Shown here: one piece after another, positions 45,120 to 57,150 of the stretch
Layout of the letters: every line of letters begins with the position of its first letter
Numbering within the stretch: position 1 is the stretch's first letter
Origin: Gymnothorax reevesii
Taxonomy: Eukaryota; Chordata; Actinopteri; Anguilliformes; Muraenidae
Reading direction: 5' to 3'
DNA length: 64,000 bases
Assembly (NCBI GenBank): GCA_029721435.1
Contig: CM056573.1
Coordinates: forward strand, 151,921,947-151,985,946
Notes under the pieces: model-generated
What the model saw: only the letters and a program-made list of their open reading frames with translations
The model's database searches: none
Told to the model about the DNA's origin: nothing
Made by a program: the position numbers and the translations under genes

Positions 45120-45395
45120 ATAGTGTCCTCATAGGCAGGAAGGTACCTGTCAAGTTTCACCTTCATTAGCCAAGTAGTTTTGGAGAAGATGATTTTGAAA
45201 GATTTCAATGTAACTCACAGGGGTTGTATAAAGTTGAAGGTGAAAGCAAGGTCAAAATTCGAAATACGGAAAAGGCCGAATGATATGTAATGTATCTTGC
45301 CACGTCCTGACTACATGGCAAATTTCAGCTGAATATATGCATAAATAGCTTTCAATGGCCAATTATGTGATTTTCAATATGGCCGCCGCGACGGC
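45120..45395 (+). repeat. Direct repeat unit 2, main part
   Basis: Continues the unit interrupted at 43290; same orientation as 42930-43250. Confidence 0.8.
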
Positions 45396-45464
45396 CATAC
45401 GCTTAATTTGTATTGATAATATAAAGGAAAAGGATGGTATCATACCCATACCCATGGTATCATA

Positions 45465-45905
45465 TTTTGAATAAACTGTCTTGGGCTGCTTTGGGTGCAG
45501 TCTGGAAATGCCCCTGATATAACTGCTAAAATAGAAAAATAGTCATAAGTAGCATCTTGCAGCGCCCTTGACATTCCACAAAAATGGGCAGATTAATGCG
45601 ACCCCTACACTCAGTAGATCGTAAAGTGGGCCGTTGCCGGTACGATGATATAATTGCATTTGAAAACTTGCATTTGAGTTTTTGTCAGCGCTCATTTCTC
45701 ATCTCGGAATCTTTGACCTTTCTGGTACCCCTCGAAACGAAACTGAAGGGTATTGGCACCTAAAAATCAGTAGTTTTTCTATTGAACCCACATTCACCAA
45801 CAAAAATTTTAGGCAAATCTGAAACTATCGTATATCACCCCTAATGGTAAACTGCATGATTCTTAGAAAAACTGGCTCTTAAAATACCTGAATTTGCACT
45901 GGGCT
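45465..45905 (-). repeat. Right arm of the large inverted repeat
   Basis: Inverse partner of 41865-42190; see that entry for the shared phrases. Confidence 0.75.
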
Positions 45906-46184
45906 CGCACCAGTATGATTCAGAAAAAATATGGTCATAGCCCAGCCTTATTCACAGATGTGAGAGGCAGTATTCATTGTCTGTTTTTGCATGTTTTTTT
46001 GCACCATGTGCCAACAAAAAACATTGAATATATTTTTGGGGGTGAAGACCAAGCTCTGTAATTGTGGTTTTCGTTAATTTCAGAACATGTACTTCCATCT
46101 GAAATAAAGTTGTCTGAGGATAAATCTATTTTTTGGCTTCAATGTAACACTTTTGTACCAACTTCCAAGCTTCACGCCATTTCT

Positions 46185-46298
46185 TTTATTAGGGCCCGAG
46201 CTGACTGCAAGTCGCCCGAGGACCCTATTGAAATCGCACTGTTTATTAGGGCCCGAGCCAACTGCAAGTCCTCCGAAGACCCTATTGAAATCGTACTG
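46185..46298 (+). repeat. Two-unit 57-bp tandem repeat
   Basis: TTTATTAGGGCCCGAGC starts at 46185 and 46242; each unit ends GACCCTATTGAAATCG. Confidence 0.9.
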
Positions 46299-47654
46299 TT
46301 TATTTTTATTTTTTATTAGGTCTCCTCAACGAAGTTGAAAGAGACTTATTGTTCTAATTCAGACTATTATTATAATTTTGCACAATTTTGTATCTCTTCT
46401 ACAGGCTTTGCGTTTTGACCGATTGTTTTGAAACTTGGTGAGCTGGTGCACACCAATGGGAAGGGGATCCAATAAGCTTTTGGGCCAGATCGGCCCGGGT
46501 CTTTTCGAGCAGGGGGCCCAAAAAGGTCCGAAATTAACATGGGAAAAATTTTCAAAATGGTCCTAGAGCGATGCAATTTTTTTTTAAAAGATGCGTAATG
46601 ACATTCTGAACAAAAAAGTCAATGGCGATGAAGTCGTAGGTCATGTGGTTTAGCTGCCATCTTGGAGTTTTCGCATTTCCCCTCCTGATGACCCTTCCAT
46701 TTTCAAAAATCTTCTCTGTAAAAACTGCTCGTTGAAAAATTCTGAAAATGACATACATGAACCTAGAGACTCTCCTAAGCAAACGATCTTGAGCAGAATT
46801 TGAAAATGAATTTTACTTTTTAAACTAGAAGCTTTTGAATTTCAGTATGTATAAAAGATCCTTAAACTTTGAAGCAAAAACAAATTGTTTTTAAATTCTA
46901 ACATTTGGAAAATTGTTGTTTTTGATGGGATTTTTATTATTATTCTGCTGCAAGAACGCGTTTTTGAGGGCTTTGCCATGGACGAAAACTCACAAAAATT
47001 TGCACACATCAGTCGTGGTGAAAATTACTAAGTATTATTATTTTTGTGCTTGGACATGCCCCGGTGGCTCTATAGCGCCACCAAACAAACGGCCATTTTG
47101 GAACGCAACTGCTCGGATTCTCACAAAATTCGGTGGGGCCGTAGTAGTCATTATGAATTTTTTTGTCAATTTTTTTGGAATTTTTTTTGCCCAACAGGAA
47201 GTGAGCCATTTCCTGCAGTTTTTCAGATTTTACGAACAGTTTTTTGAGGGTCTTATAGTCAAAAACTTGCCAAACTTAGCACATAAGTTGAAAATATGAA
47301 TCTCTTCGATTTGATTTCCCATTTGGCTGTGGATGTGACATGGTGGCGCTGAAGCGCCCCCAATGTATAATTGTATTTTTGAGGGCCTCAGCATGCTCAA
47401 ACTCTCACAAAATTTTGCACACTTATAAATGCAGTTATACGTTTTATGATATAGGTTTTACAGATGGGCGTGGCAAAATCGCATAATAGCGCCACCTAGA
47501 ATGTGTCAACGAAGCAGCTCTCGCAGCGTGTTTAACCTGCATGTCTGAAGTTTGGTGAACATGTGGAAGATGCTGAGACCTAAAAAAAAAAAAAAAACTT
47601 GGTGCCATCACCTAGACTCAACAGGAAGTCCGCCATTTTTAACTGAAATTGCTA
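46299..47654. repeat. Satellite-like interval with recurring short phrases
   Basis: No gene. A hairpin (GTCTCCTCAAC, inverse GTTGAAAGAGAC, 46320-46345) opens it. Phrases such as AAACTTGGTGAGC, AAATTCGGTGGGG, AGCGCCACC and ACAGGAAGT recur at irregular spacing here and at 49.0-49.85 kb, suggesting decayed units of one repeat class. Confidence 0.55.
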
Positions 47655-48997
47655 ATTACCTTCGCCAGCGACTTCGCTGACGAAGGTAATGTTTTGATCC
47701 CCGTGTATTTATTTGTTTGTGTGTCTGTCTGTGTGTATGTATGTGTATCGAATAACTCAAAAAGTACCAAACGGAATTTCATAAAATTTGGTGGGTTGAT
47801 TTGGCATGACCTGAGGATCAATCGATTAGAATTTGGGAGTGATCGGGTCAAAGGTCAAGGTCAAGGCCACGAAAAGGTCAAAACCGACTTTCGGCCATAT
47901 CTCGGTCAATTTTTATCCGATCGGCATGAAACCAACGCCAGTGGCGAGGGATTCAGTGGCGTCGGCGAAGGTATGCGCTCTACCGAGTGCCCGTTCTAGT
48001 TACCTTCGCCAGCGACTTCGCTGACGAAGGTAATGTTTTGATCCCCGTGTATTTATTACCTTCGCCAGCGACTTCGCTGACGAAGGTAATGTTTTGATCC
48101 CCGTGTATTTATTTGTTTGTGTGTCTGTCTGTCTGTCTGTGTGTATGTATGTGTATCGAATAACTCAAAAAGTACCAAACGGAATTTCATAAAATTTGGT
48201 GGATTCATTTGGCATGACCTGAGGATCAATCGATTGGATTTTGGGAGTGATCGGGTCAAAGGTCAAGGTCAAGGCCACGAAAAGGTCAAAACCGACTTTC
48301 GGCCATATCTCGGTCAATTTTTATCCGATCGGCATGAAACCAACGCCAGTGGCGTGGGATTCAGTGGCGTCGGCGAAGGTATGCGCTCTACCGAGTGCCC
48401 GTTCTAGTTTGTTTGTGTGTCTGTCTGTCTGTCTGTGTGTATGTATGTGTATCGAATAACTCAAAAAGTACAAAACGGAATTTCATAAAATTTGGTGGGT
48501 TCATTTGGCATGACCTGAGGATCAATCGATTAGATTTTGGGAGTGATCGGGTCAAAGGTCAAGGTCAAGGCCACGAAAAGGTCAAAACCGACTTTCGGCC
48601 ATATCTCGGTCAATTTTTATCCGATCGGCATGAAACCAACGCCAGTGGCGAGGGATTCAGTGGCGTCGGCGAAGGTATGCGCTCTACCGAGTGCCCGTTC
48701 TAGTTTGTTTGTGTGTCTGTCTGTGTGTATGTATGTTTATCGAATAACTCAAAAAGTACCAAACGGAATTTCATAAAATTTGGTGGGTTGATTTGGCATG
48801 ACCTGAGGATCAATCGATTAGATTTTGGGAGTGATCGGGTCAAAGGTCAAGGTCAAGGCCAAGGCCACGAAAAGGTCAAAACCGACTTTCGGCCATATCT
48901 CGGTCAATTTTTATCCGATCGGCATGAAACCAACGCCAGTGGCGAGGGATTCAGTGGCGTCGGCGAAGGTATGCGCTCTACTGAGTGCCCGTTCTAG
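47655..48997. repeat. Hairpin-headed tandem-core array
   Basis: Three copies of a 36-bp palindromic head (47655-47690, 48000-48034, 48055-48090) and four copies of a core of about 295 bp that each end at GTTCTAG (47999, 48407, 48703, 48997). Core 1 follows head 1. Head 2 is cut after 57 bp. Head 3 leads three consecutive cores. Every core starts with a TGTCTG microsatellite and carries the same 80-90 codon frame, which I treat as a by-product of high identity. The core end GGCGAAGGTA is inverse to the head start TACCTTCGCC. Confidence 0.85.
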
Positions 48998-49840
48998 TTT
49001 TTTGGATTTTTCGCCATTCACAGGTGTCGTTAACGAACCCCTCCTACAGATCTTATCCGATCAACTTAAAATTTGGCGAGTATTATCAAAAGACCTTGCT
49101 GATGTTAAATTGCGAAGCTTTTTGGATTCATCGAACGATGTATCCGTGGCGTAGCGGCGAATTTTGATGTTCCGCCATGAAACAGGAAGTCGGTTTTACT
49201 CCCACATATTCAGTGGGATTTGACTGAAAATTTCCATGCTTGATAAAATTGTCCTGCCAAGTAAAAATATATGCTAATATTAGATCGGGATTGGCCGGGT
49301 GGCTCCACAGCGCCCTCTAGATACGGTCATGTAAAGATAAAGTGCTTCAATGTTCATGAAATTTGGTGTGATCATTGCATTTGTCATTCCGGGCTATGGT
49401 TATTTTTTTTTAATTTTTTGGCAAAACAGGAAGTGAGCTATGAGCCATTTCCTGCGTTTTTCCAAATTTTTGCACTCCCCACAGGAAAACATATTGTACA
49501 CAGTCTAGAAGTGTGCAATGGCTGTGAATGGACACCTGCACCCATCAACATCTCGCCACCACCCCAACGTGCACGAAGGGTGCGAGGGCCCTTTCAACGC
49601 TGCTCGCAGCGTCAATTATTATCATTATTGTTTTTGCGACAATTCAAAGGCCAATTTCGCCCCTTTCCCACAGGTGAAAACGCGTCTGACTTACCAAATT
49701 CGTCCAGCCGGATCCGAAATTTGATATTTTTGTGCGGTCTCACAGGTTCGACCCCAAATGCCGAAATAGCGCCCCCTAAACACGTTTCAAAATTTCCACA
49801 GGGAAATTTGGTTACTTTCTCGTAGGCAGATGAAATTCGG
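48998..49840. repeat. Decayed satellite-like DNA
   Basis: No gene. Contains TCTTATCCGATCAACTT (compare the core phrase TTATCCGATCGGCATG), AACAGGAAGTCGG, AACAGGAAGTGAGC and AGCGCCCCC, linking it to 46.3-47.65 kb. Confidence 0.5.
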
Positions 49841-50504
49841 TAGGCATACGTATGATACCCAGACATACAAAAAACTTCATTGTACACAGGCACTGAATAA
49901 GTGCACAGACATTCGGAGACTAGTAGGTATGCATCATCTTGTCAGCGACAACTGTACTATAGTGCTCTGGCCAGGTTCTCTTTCCATCAGGATGGTTACT
50001 GGCAGTTGCAAGAAATTTTCAAATGGAGTGGCAATCAAATTTGCACAGGCTGCAAAATGCATTAAAAATCACATTTTTAAACTGTGATTAAAATTCAAAC
50101 ACGGACGGAAATCCATTACACATTTTTTTAACAGGTAGGGACGACCCTGTTCAAATTGCATGGTGAGAGAACACTGTAGTAGTATCCTGACCGCTGTCGG
50201 TATTGGCTTTCCTGCAGCCGTAATGTGGTTTGCATGCTACTTGAGATGAAAAGCATAAAACAGAAAGTTGTTTAGAAAATGAAATTGCTGCATATTTTTC
50301 ACAGAAAAATAGTTACAGAACTTGTATAACCAACACCCACAAAAACTTTACGACAAACTGCACACAGTCACATGGTAAAACAATTCTGTGGTGACGGAGA
50401 GCTGGTTCAAGAGCCAGCTTTGCAAGAGTGCTGGGTAAGTATTAAGGACTGTTAAGGCCATCATCCAGTCTGATAATCTGACTGCTACTTTACACAAATG
50501 GGAA
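49841..50504. other. No gene recognised
   Basis: Short frames only. Confidence 0.4.
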
Positions 50505-50760
50505 TTTGAGTTAGCTGCCGGATAGCTCCCTCAGTTAAGGCATTGCGTTACAGTGCAGAAGTGACTATTACGTCGCGGGTTCGAGCCGTGGTCGTACCAG
50601 CCGACAGTGGCCAGCAGCTTTTTCAGCGTAGCGCACAATTCGCCAACGCGCTACAGGGATTCAAATTGGGAAGGGACTGCCAGGTAAGGGGATATAAATA
50701 AACAGCTTTGTTCGTTGCTCAAGCGCCTCCTGTTGGCCAGACAGGCGCTCGTCAGGAAGA
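50505..50760 (+). mobile_element. tRNA-derived SINE
   Basis: The head has an A-box-like GGATAGCTCCCTCAGTTAAG and a B box GCGGGTTCGAGCC, about 50 bp apart, with a pairable T-arm. The D-arm and acceptor stem do not fold as a functional tRNA. The unrelated body runs to about 50760. A second, diverged head lies at 37790-37915 on the minus strand. Confidence 0.5.
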
Positions 50761-53371
50761 ATCAAAGTTTGTTCATATCCGGGTATCCTCCGCCCTCGTT
50801 CTGAACTTGCGCAGATTCAACCAATGAGTGTATAAAAAGCAGTGGCTGACGGGCACGTGCTTCGGAGGAGAGCCGTGAACTGTCTTCACTATCCTGAGTT
50901 GGCAGCAAGGGGTCGCATACGAGCAAGCTTTGTACATAGTTCACCAATTGGGCATTCCAGATTCGGGTGGGATTGGAGATGCCAAATTTCTTTAAAAAAA
51001 TAAATAAATAAAATGGGAATTTGATCGATAAATGTCCAATATCACTTTGATGACAAATAGTTGAATTACTAACTTGATAGGGCCAGCTTACCATGCAAAA
51101 GATTGTCATTTTGTATTCCCCACTTGGGGCCAAGTTATTATGACATGTATTACATGAGCAGATCCACCTTAGGCACGCTGGTTGCTGTGTAATTCAGGGT
51201 GTGGATTGGATTAAAAGTTATCCCATAAAGCCACTATGAATTCACATCAGCACACCTGGATGCAACCTTAATTTGGCTCATACAGTAAAATATAACTTGA
51301 TGTCATGAACCCACGCTAAGTTTAGCACTTATCTTCTTCTGATTGGTAATAATAATTGTCAGAATTATTTAACTAAAACTCATAAGAAATGTCAGATTGA
51401 AGTTACAAGAAAAATGAATATTTGCTCAGAGTGCAACATGTTCAGGTTTGAATATGATAACCATCTAGATCAAATTTTAGACTACCTAAATAACAAACTA
51501 GTTGTGGACAATGTGTTATAGGCAAACGTATGCCAATGAGGGAAATAATTCCATGTTTGGCTAAAAATTGGTAGAGGTTTTCGGATTCAAAGGTCGATGT
51601 TGTATGTACTTCTTAGCTTAGTTTTTTTGGAGTAATATGTCTGGATGCATCATTCGCCATAAAGCAAAACGAAGTTGATAGTCATTTTAATCGACAGCAC
51701 AGTTTGTAGTAGCGAACTTGCGTTATGGATTTGTTCCTGAAAGCAATAGCTTATAATGTAGAGCCCAGATGCTAAATCATGTTTTGGATTTAATTTAAAC
51801 AATCAAACTGATCGTTTTGTGTCCTTATAGCGGCATGCAGTCGGCTGCTTGGAGTTCGGCTGAAAATTACTCGTGGCCGAATCGCACGTAACCGACAGGC
51901 ATTGTGTCATTTCAAAGTCGTGAAAAATGCTATCAGTGTATACTTACTAAGATTAAGCAGAGTAGTCGACTGATAGTTTGTCGTGGTTGCACTGAACTCC
52001 GTTCTGAAGAGTTGTCCAGTTCTGCCTTGAGTAGACAGTACGTTGGCTCGCTCAAACTAATAATCTCTGCTACGTCACCGACTACTTTGCGTATCTATTT
52101 TTCGCTATTTCTGACCTGTGACTGGGTAGCAGCGTTTAGAATACTGGGCCATTCTGACAAATAGCTGGCAAACCAACAACAAGCTTGCAATATATTTAGT
52201 TATAAGGTCGCTCTGAAGTATAATGATTGCGAGTGGACTGCTTGTGTAAGGTAGCCCATGTGATATGAGATACCAAGGCAACGCACCTTAATATCAATGC
52301 TGAAAAACAATAACTTAATTCGTGGCTCAACATTGTACTTTTAGGGCATCAAAACTGTTACTGTTAAAAATATACAAATAATCATGATCGATCATAAATA
52401 AATATAAAGCCTTTTCCTTTGCACGACAGAATTGAGCGAAGTAGCGCAGGTTTCAGTGCCGATCTTGTCCCACTGACATCAATGCGCTGCTTTCGTGAGT
52501 GTTTGTTCAGCAAGAAAAATACTATCGCATGCTTACTTTCGCTCATCTGTGGCTGTCCCGGTAGATTCATAATTTAACCTTATTGGTGGTGGTCAATCTT
52601 GAATCATTCGCATTGTTTTTAATATGGTGGAGGTGAGTGAGGGTTCTAACCCGGAATTCTCTTTTCCGACACGTGAATTAGAACATAGAAAAGTCCCGAA
52701 TGGAATGATGAATCCTCAGCCAATCTGTATGATCGGAATGAATGTTAGAAAGATAATTATCATAAATCAGTCATAAATTAAGTATGAACCAAATATGATA
52801 GTGAGTGCCAGCGGCGAGTGGGCGATTGGACTTGATGTTGGCATCGGGCAGCTGTGGCGCAAAACCTGGAGGTTATTACTTCACCACTCTCTCCATTAGG
52901 CTTTCGCCAAAGTGGCGCTTTGAGGCCAATTTTCCGTCGCCACATGCCACACCACTTCGCCATTGGCGACGTAGCGAGCAGGTAGCACGCACCCTGGCTG
53001 GTATATGATGGAGGGCCAAAGCTCCAAGCGAAATGGCCTTTTCGGAAATTGCCCACGGAAATTGCCCGATTTCACTCTTGCATAATTAGGACACAAACAT
53101 TAGCAACAGTAACTTGGCTACGTTAGCCGCTGTGCCACAGCCACAATCAACTGGCTATCACGTCAGGTTGGCTTATGCAGTAAAATCAACTTACAGCTTC
53201 TGTGTCTGTGAGTCAGACAGTCGCGGCAGATACAGGATATATCTTCAGATATTATACAAAGCCAGCGTTTGAGGCCATTTGTTAGTGCTAACTATCGCTA
53301 GCGGTCCTGCTAGCCACCCAGAACATTAGCTTCACTTACATTATTTGCTGTTATATGGTTACTTACAGCTT
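50761..53371. other. No gene recognised
   Basis: Short frames on both strands, for example 52778-53056 minus, with no motif known to me. 52800-53100 is GC-richer than its flanks. Confidence 0.4.
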
Positions 53372-53700
53372 GGGGTTCCAAGCGCTTGATCAATGCGACT
53401 GCTTCAGGTTTGAGAAGCAGCTGAAATGCTTATCCTGTGTCGAATTATCCTTTATTGACAGAGCTGTCTTTGGTGAAATGCTGAGCACAAACAGCTAACG
53501 TTCCCTTTGGTCGTGGCTGCTTGCTGCCAGCAAACAAAAAAGCTACCCACTGATTTCTGGTGGTATCGTGTTTTGGAAGAGAAATATTTGTTTTTCTTTG
53601 CGTCCAAAAGTAAACGGACAAGTAGATTTGGGAGATACTGACAAGATTGCACCTCAAATGATCTGCAGTTCTTCTTTTGCATCTCCAAAAGTGTAGACGC
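53372..53700 (-). pseudogene. Possible THAP-domain exon relic
   Basis: The minus strand reads LPKHDTTRNQWVAFLFAGSK, then GTLAVCAQHFTKDSS, which is the Trp and C-x2-H-F part of a THAP zinc finger. TAA stops at 53445-53447 and 53430-53432 interrupt a frame that ends at a GTAAGT donor-like site near 53369. The N-terminal Cys pair is not clear. It could be a decayed THAP gene exon or a P-element-like transposase; only the C-terminal half of the domain supports this. Confidence 0.35.
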
Positions 53701-56619
53701 TACTAAGGCATAGTATGATCTGCCGTTGTAAGGTGTGGGCAGGTCCAGCGCAGTGGTTGGCTCTGGTTAGGTCTGTACTGATTGGATGGCACAACCTGAA
53801 GTCAGGTTTTGCCCAGATCTCATGAAGATCTCGGGAGGTGCTGTTCAGAGAGGAAATCACACTCACAAAATCACGTTCTTGGATTACGGCTAAATCCCTG
53901 TATCTTATGTTTGGAAACTTTTCAGAGGTTGAGCATGGACAACCAACATTATAAAATTACTAATAAGGGATGAGTTTTCCACACTTTGGATTGGAATGCC
54001 CTTCAATAAGGCTTTGGTGAGCATAGCCCTCTCTATTCACTTTGAAGTGAATTACCCTAGCTTTTGAAATATAGCCACTGATTTGTTGATGTGCCTTGAC
54101 CTTTAACCTTTTGCACACATCCTGAGTACATGATAAAGCGTAGGCTGCAGATTTCAAAGGCTGCATTTTTTGAGGTCATCACTTATTTCCATCCACCAAA
54201 CTATCATTTGGGATTTAGGATAAGGATAAATTAGGATTAGGGTTAGGTTTGGGGTGAGGTTTAGATTTAGGGGTTCGAGTTACGGTTAGGATTAGGGAAA
54301 CCCGTGACGACTGGTTTAAACCAAATCTGTTTAACGGAGATGAAATGACATCGTCAGTTTTGGCGGATGGAATTCAGTTAAGACCCCTAACAAAGCAGCC
54401 TTCGAAGGCTGCAGCCTACCCTTTGAGATGCACCACTTGTCAGGCCGGGGAACTGTGACCTCGCTTATTTCCATATGGATTTTACCTCCGACCCCAAAAG
54501 ATAAGTCGCTGTGACGTGGTCAACTCAGTAGTCTCCATATCGCGACACCACACAAAACTGGTTTTCCCTTAGCATCTTCATGCGACAGGCAACGCAACCG
54601 AGACACCCTTCAATAGTTCATGATTTTTTCTGTTGACATAATTGTATGTATTCACACGAGGCAAATAGCTGTATACCATACACCGACCTGGCGTTGCGCT
54701 GCTCACGAAGGGTATCAACTGCTGTGCTTACGGGAACTGCATATTTCACCATGGCGAATTGACCTCCATTAATCTTCCCGCGCGTCAGCAAATCTCATGC
54801 AAGCATTTGGTGAGACTAGCAGTAGCGCCACCGGCTCTGCAAAGTGAAAATATTTAACTGTGATGCCTCGGATTCAGAACGCTATACTATAGCCAAGCAA
54901 CAACGCAGCACAGTGACAAACACGACCGCTAAGAACCATTCACTCGACGTGTTTGAAATAAAAACATAACTTAATACGAACAGCGCAGGGGAACGGAAAG
55001 ATGATGTTGCCTTTTAATGTGGTAACTATGTTCGAACCTGTTTTAGTGCTCGTCGTCCCACCTCCCGACACGAACGCTGGTATTGATTCAGTGGCACAAA
55101 ATATTCGTACAGTCTTAGAATATCTCTCAACTTGGAGGACAGAAGTCGGACAAAAGCCACCCAGATTCCCAAACTGCGTCATGTGGCTGCTCATTCACAC
55201 ACGTGTCGGTTTGCTGATAATCCGAAATAGCTAAATATTAAACCGCAAAAACTCTGTCCTCTCGCGCGACCTCTGCATTATAATGCAGCCGCATACAAGT
55301 AATTACTATATTTCAAATGTTGTATTCATAAATATTTACATAATTGCTGTAACCCCGTCCCTGTCCCAAGCGCCGAAAAATCTAACCGGATGTAGCTAGC
55401 AAGCCGTTCGCTAACTTCGCGCAGCTTGACGCTCGGTAACGTTCGCAGATCGAATTAAGGGCCGACAAAATCTAACATACGCACAGACGTACTCATGTCA
55501 GAGATTGCGTTTCTTAAAAAAAAAAAAAGAAAAGATTTTTCGTTACCTTTAAATGATCAATCTCCTAGCTAAATCACACTTCACTTCCTTGCAGGGGTCT
55601 CACTCCAGACGGTCTATCTATGGTTGAAATCAGAGCCTTCGTACTGTAATGTCATTACATGCGCACCCACTAGTGACAGGGAGTGTTGTTACTCGGCGGT
55701 GAGAAAGCGGTGGCATATGACATGCATATCGTACCAAATTTAAAAACAGAGAGAGAGAGAGAATGATTCGAAAGATCAAATCTAAGTGTTTGAATGTTTG
55801 AAATAATAAGGTTTTGCAAGATTGAAACTTAAGTTTTGAAGCATTATTTTTTACCGTGGCTTGGGAATGGCAGCTTTACGCAGACAAATGCTTAGGAACC
55901 GCTGTGAAACTTGTCCTCCGCATGTAACCCATTTAACCCATCCTGGCTTGTCACCATAACGCTGGTGAATTATTATATCCCCGAAATACGAGTTTCGGGG
56001 CTATCATGGTTTCGCCCCACCAGCCGCAGCCGCGTCCGCATAGCCGTTAGTGCGATAACACAAAAAAACTTTACATTGGCTTCTCATTTTTAGCATATGG
56101 GTAGATATGGTAGAGAGGAATAACTGATTAGATTTCGAGCAAATATTATAACACTCCTAGGTTTGCCACCAGGTGGCGCTATATATTGAAAAAATGGGAT
56201 GAATGAGGATCTGTCCCTTACCTGCTTTTTATAGTATGACTTTGTATATCTGTATTAGTTATAGCCTATGCGCAGTGCTACAATGACACCTAATTATGCG
56301 TGCTGGTATGATTTGTATAAATTGGAAATTATCATGTAATTTACATAATTGTATTATCTAATTGATGAGGGTGTGTCAGTGCATTGGTGTGGTTAAATAA
56401 CCTGTGGAATGACTATGCCTGGAAGCACACTGAAGAAGGCACTACACCAAAATGCATTTGTGCAGAGATGCTTGTTAAAATAAATGTGCTTATGCAAAGT
56501 GCAACCTTTTTTCTAATATAATTCTTGCTTATTTTGGTCCTGCACTCTGGAAGCGAAGCCCGTTCTTGCATTTGTAAAATATTCTGTGGACACAGGAGAT
56601 AAAACTTGAACTTTTTGGA
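53701..56619. other. No gene; includes telomere-like and CpG-rich stretches
   Basis: 54218-54300 is a degenerate TTAGGG-like tract. 54770-55480 is richer in CpG and could be a diverged regulatory region. A hairpin CCCCGAAA/TTTCGGGG lies at 55979-56000. Frames at 54940-55234 on both strands match nothing recognised. Confidence 0.4.
54218..54300 (+). repeat. Degenerate interstitial telomere-like tract
   Basis: Irregular TTAGGG, TTAGGTTT and TTAGGATT units over about 80 bp. Confidence 0.55.

Positions 56620-57150
<531 letters not shown>

Noticed and set aside
47649..48997. Four similar small proteins encoded by the tandem cores
   Set aside because: The frames are open because the cores are nearly identical; low-complexity start from a microsatellite and no motif.
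47655..48997. CRISPR array
   Set aside because: Units are about 295 bp with few heads, spacing is wrong and the context is eukaryotic.
50505..50590. A functional tRNA gene
   Set aside because: The B box and T-arm are good but the D-arm and acceptor stem do not pair; better explained as a SINE head.
54218..54300. True chromosome end
   Set aside because: The tract is short, degenerate and followed by 9.7 kb of ordinary sequence; at most an interstitial remnant.
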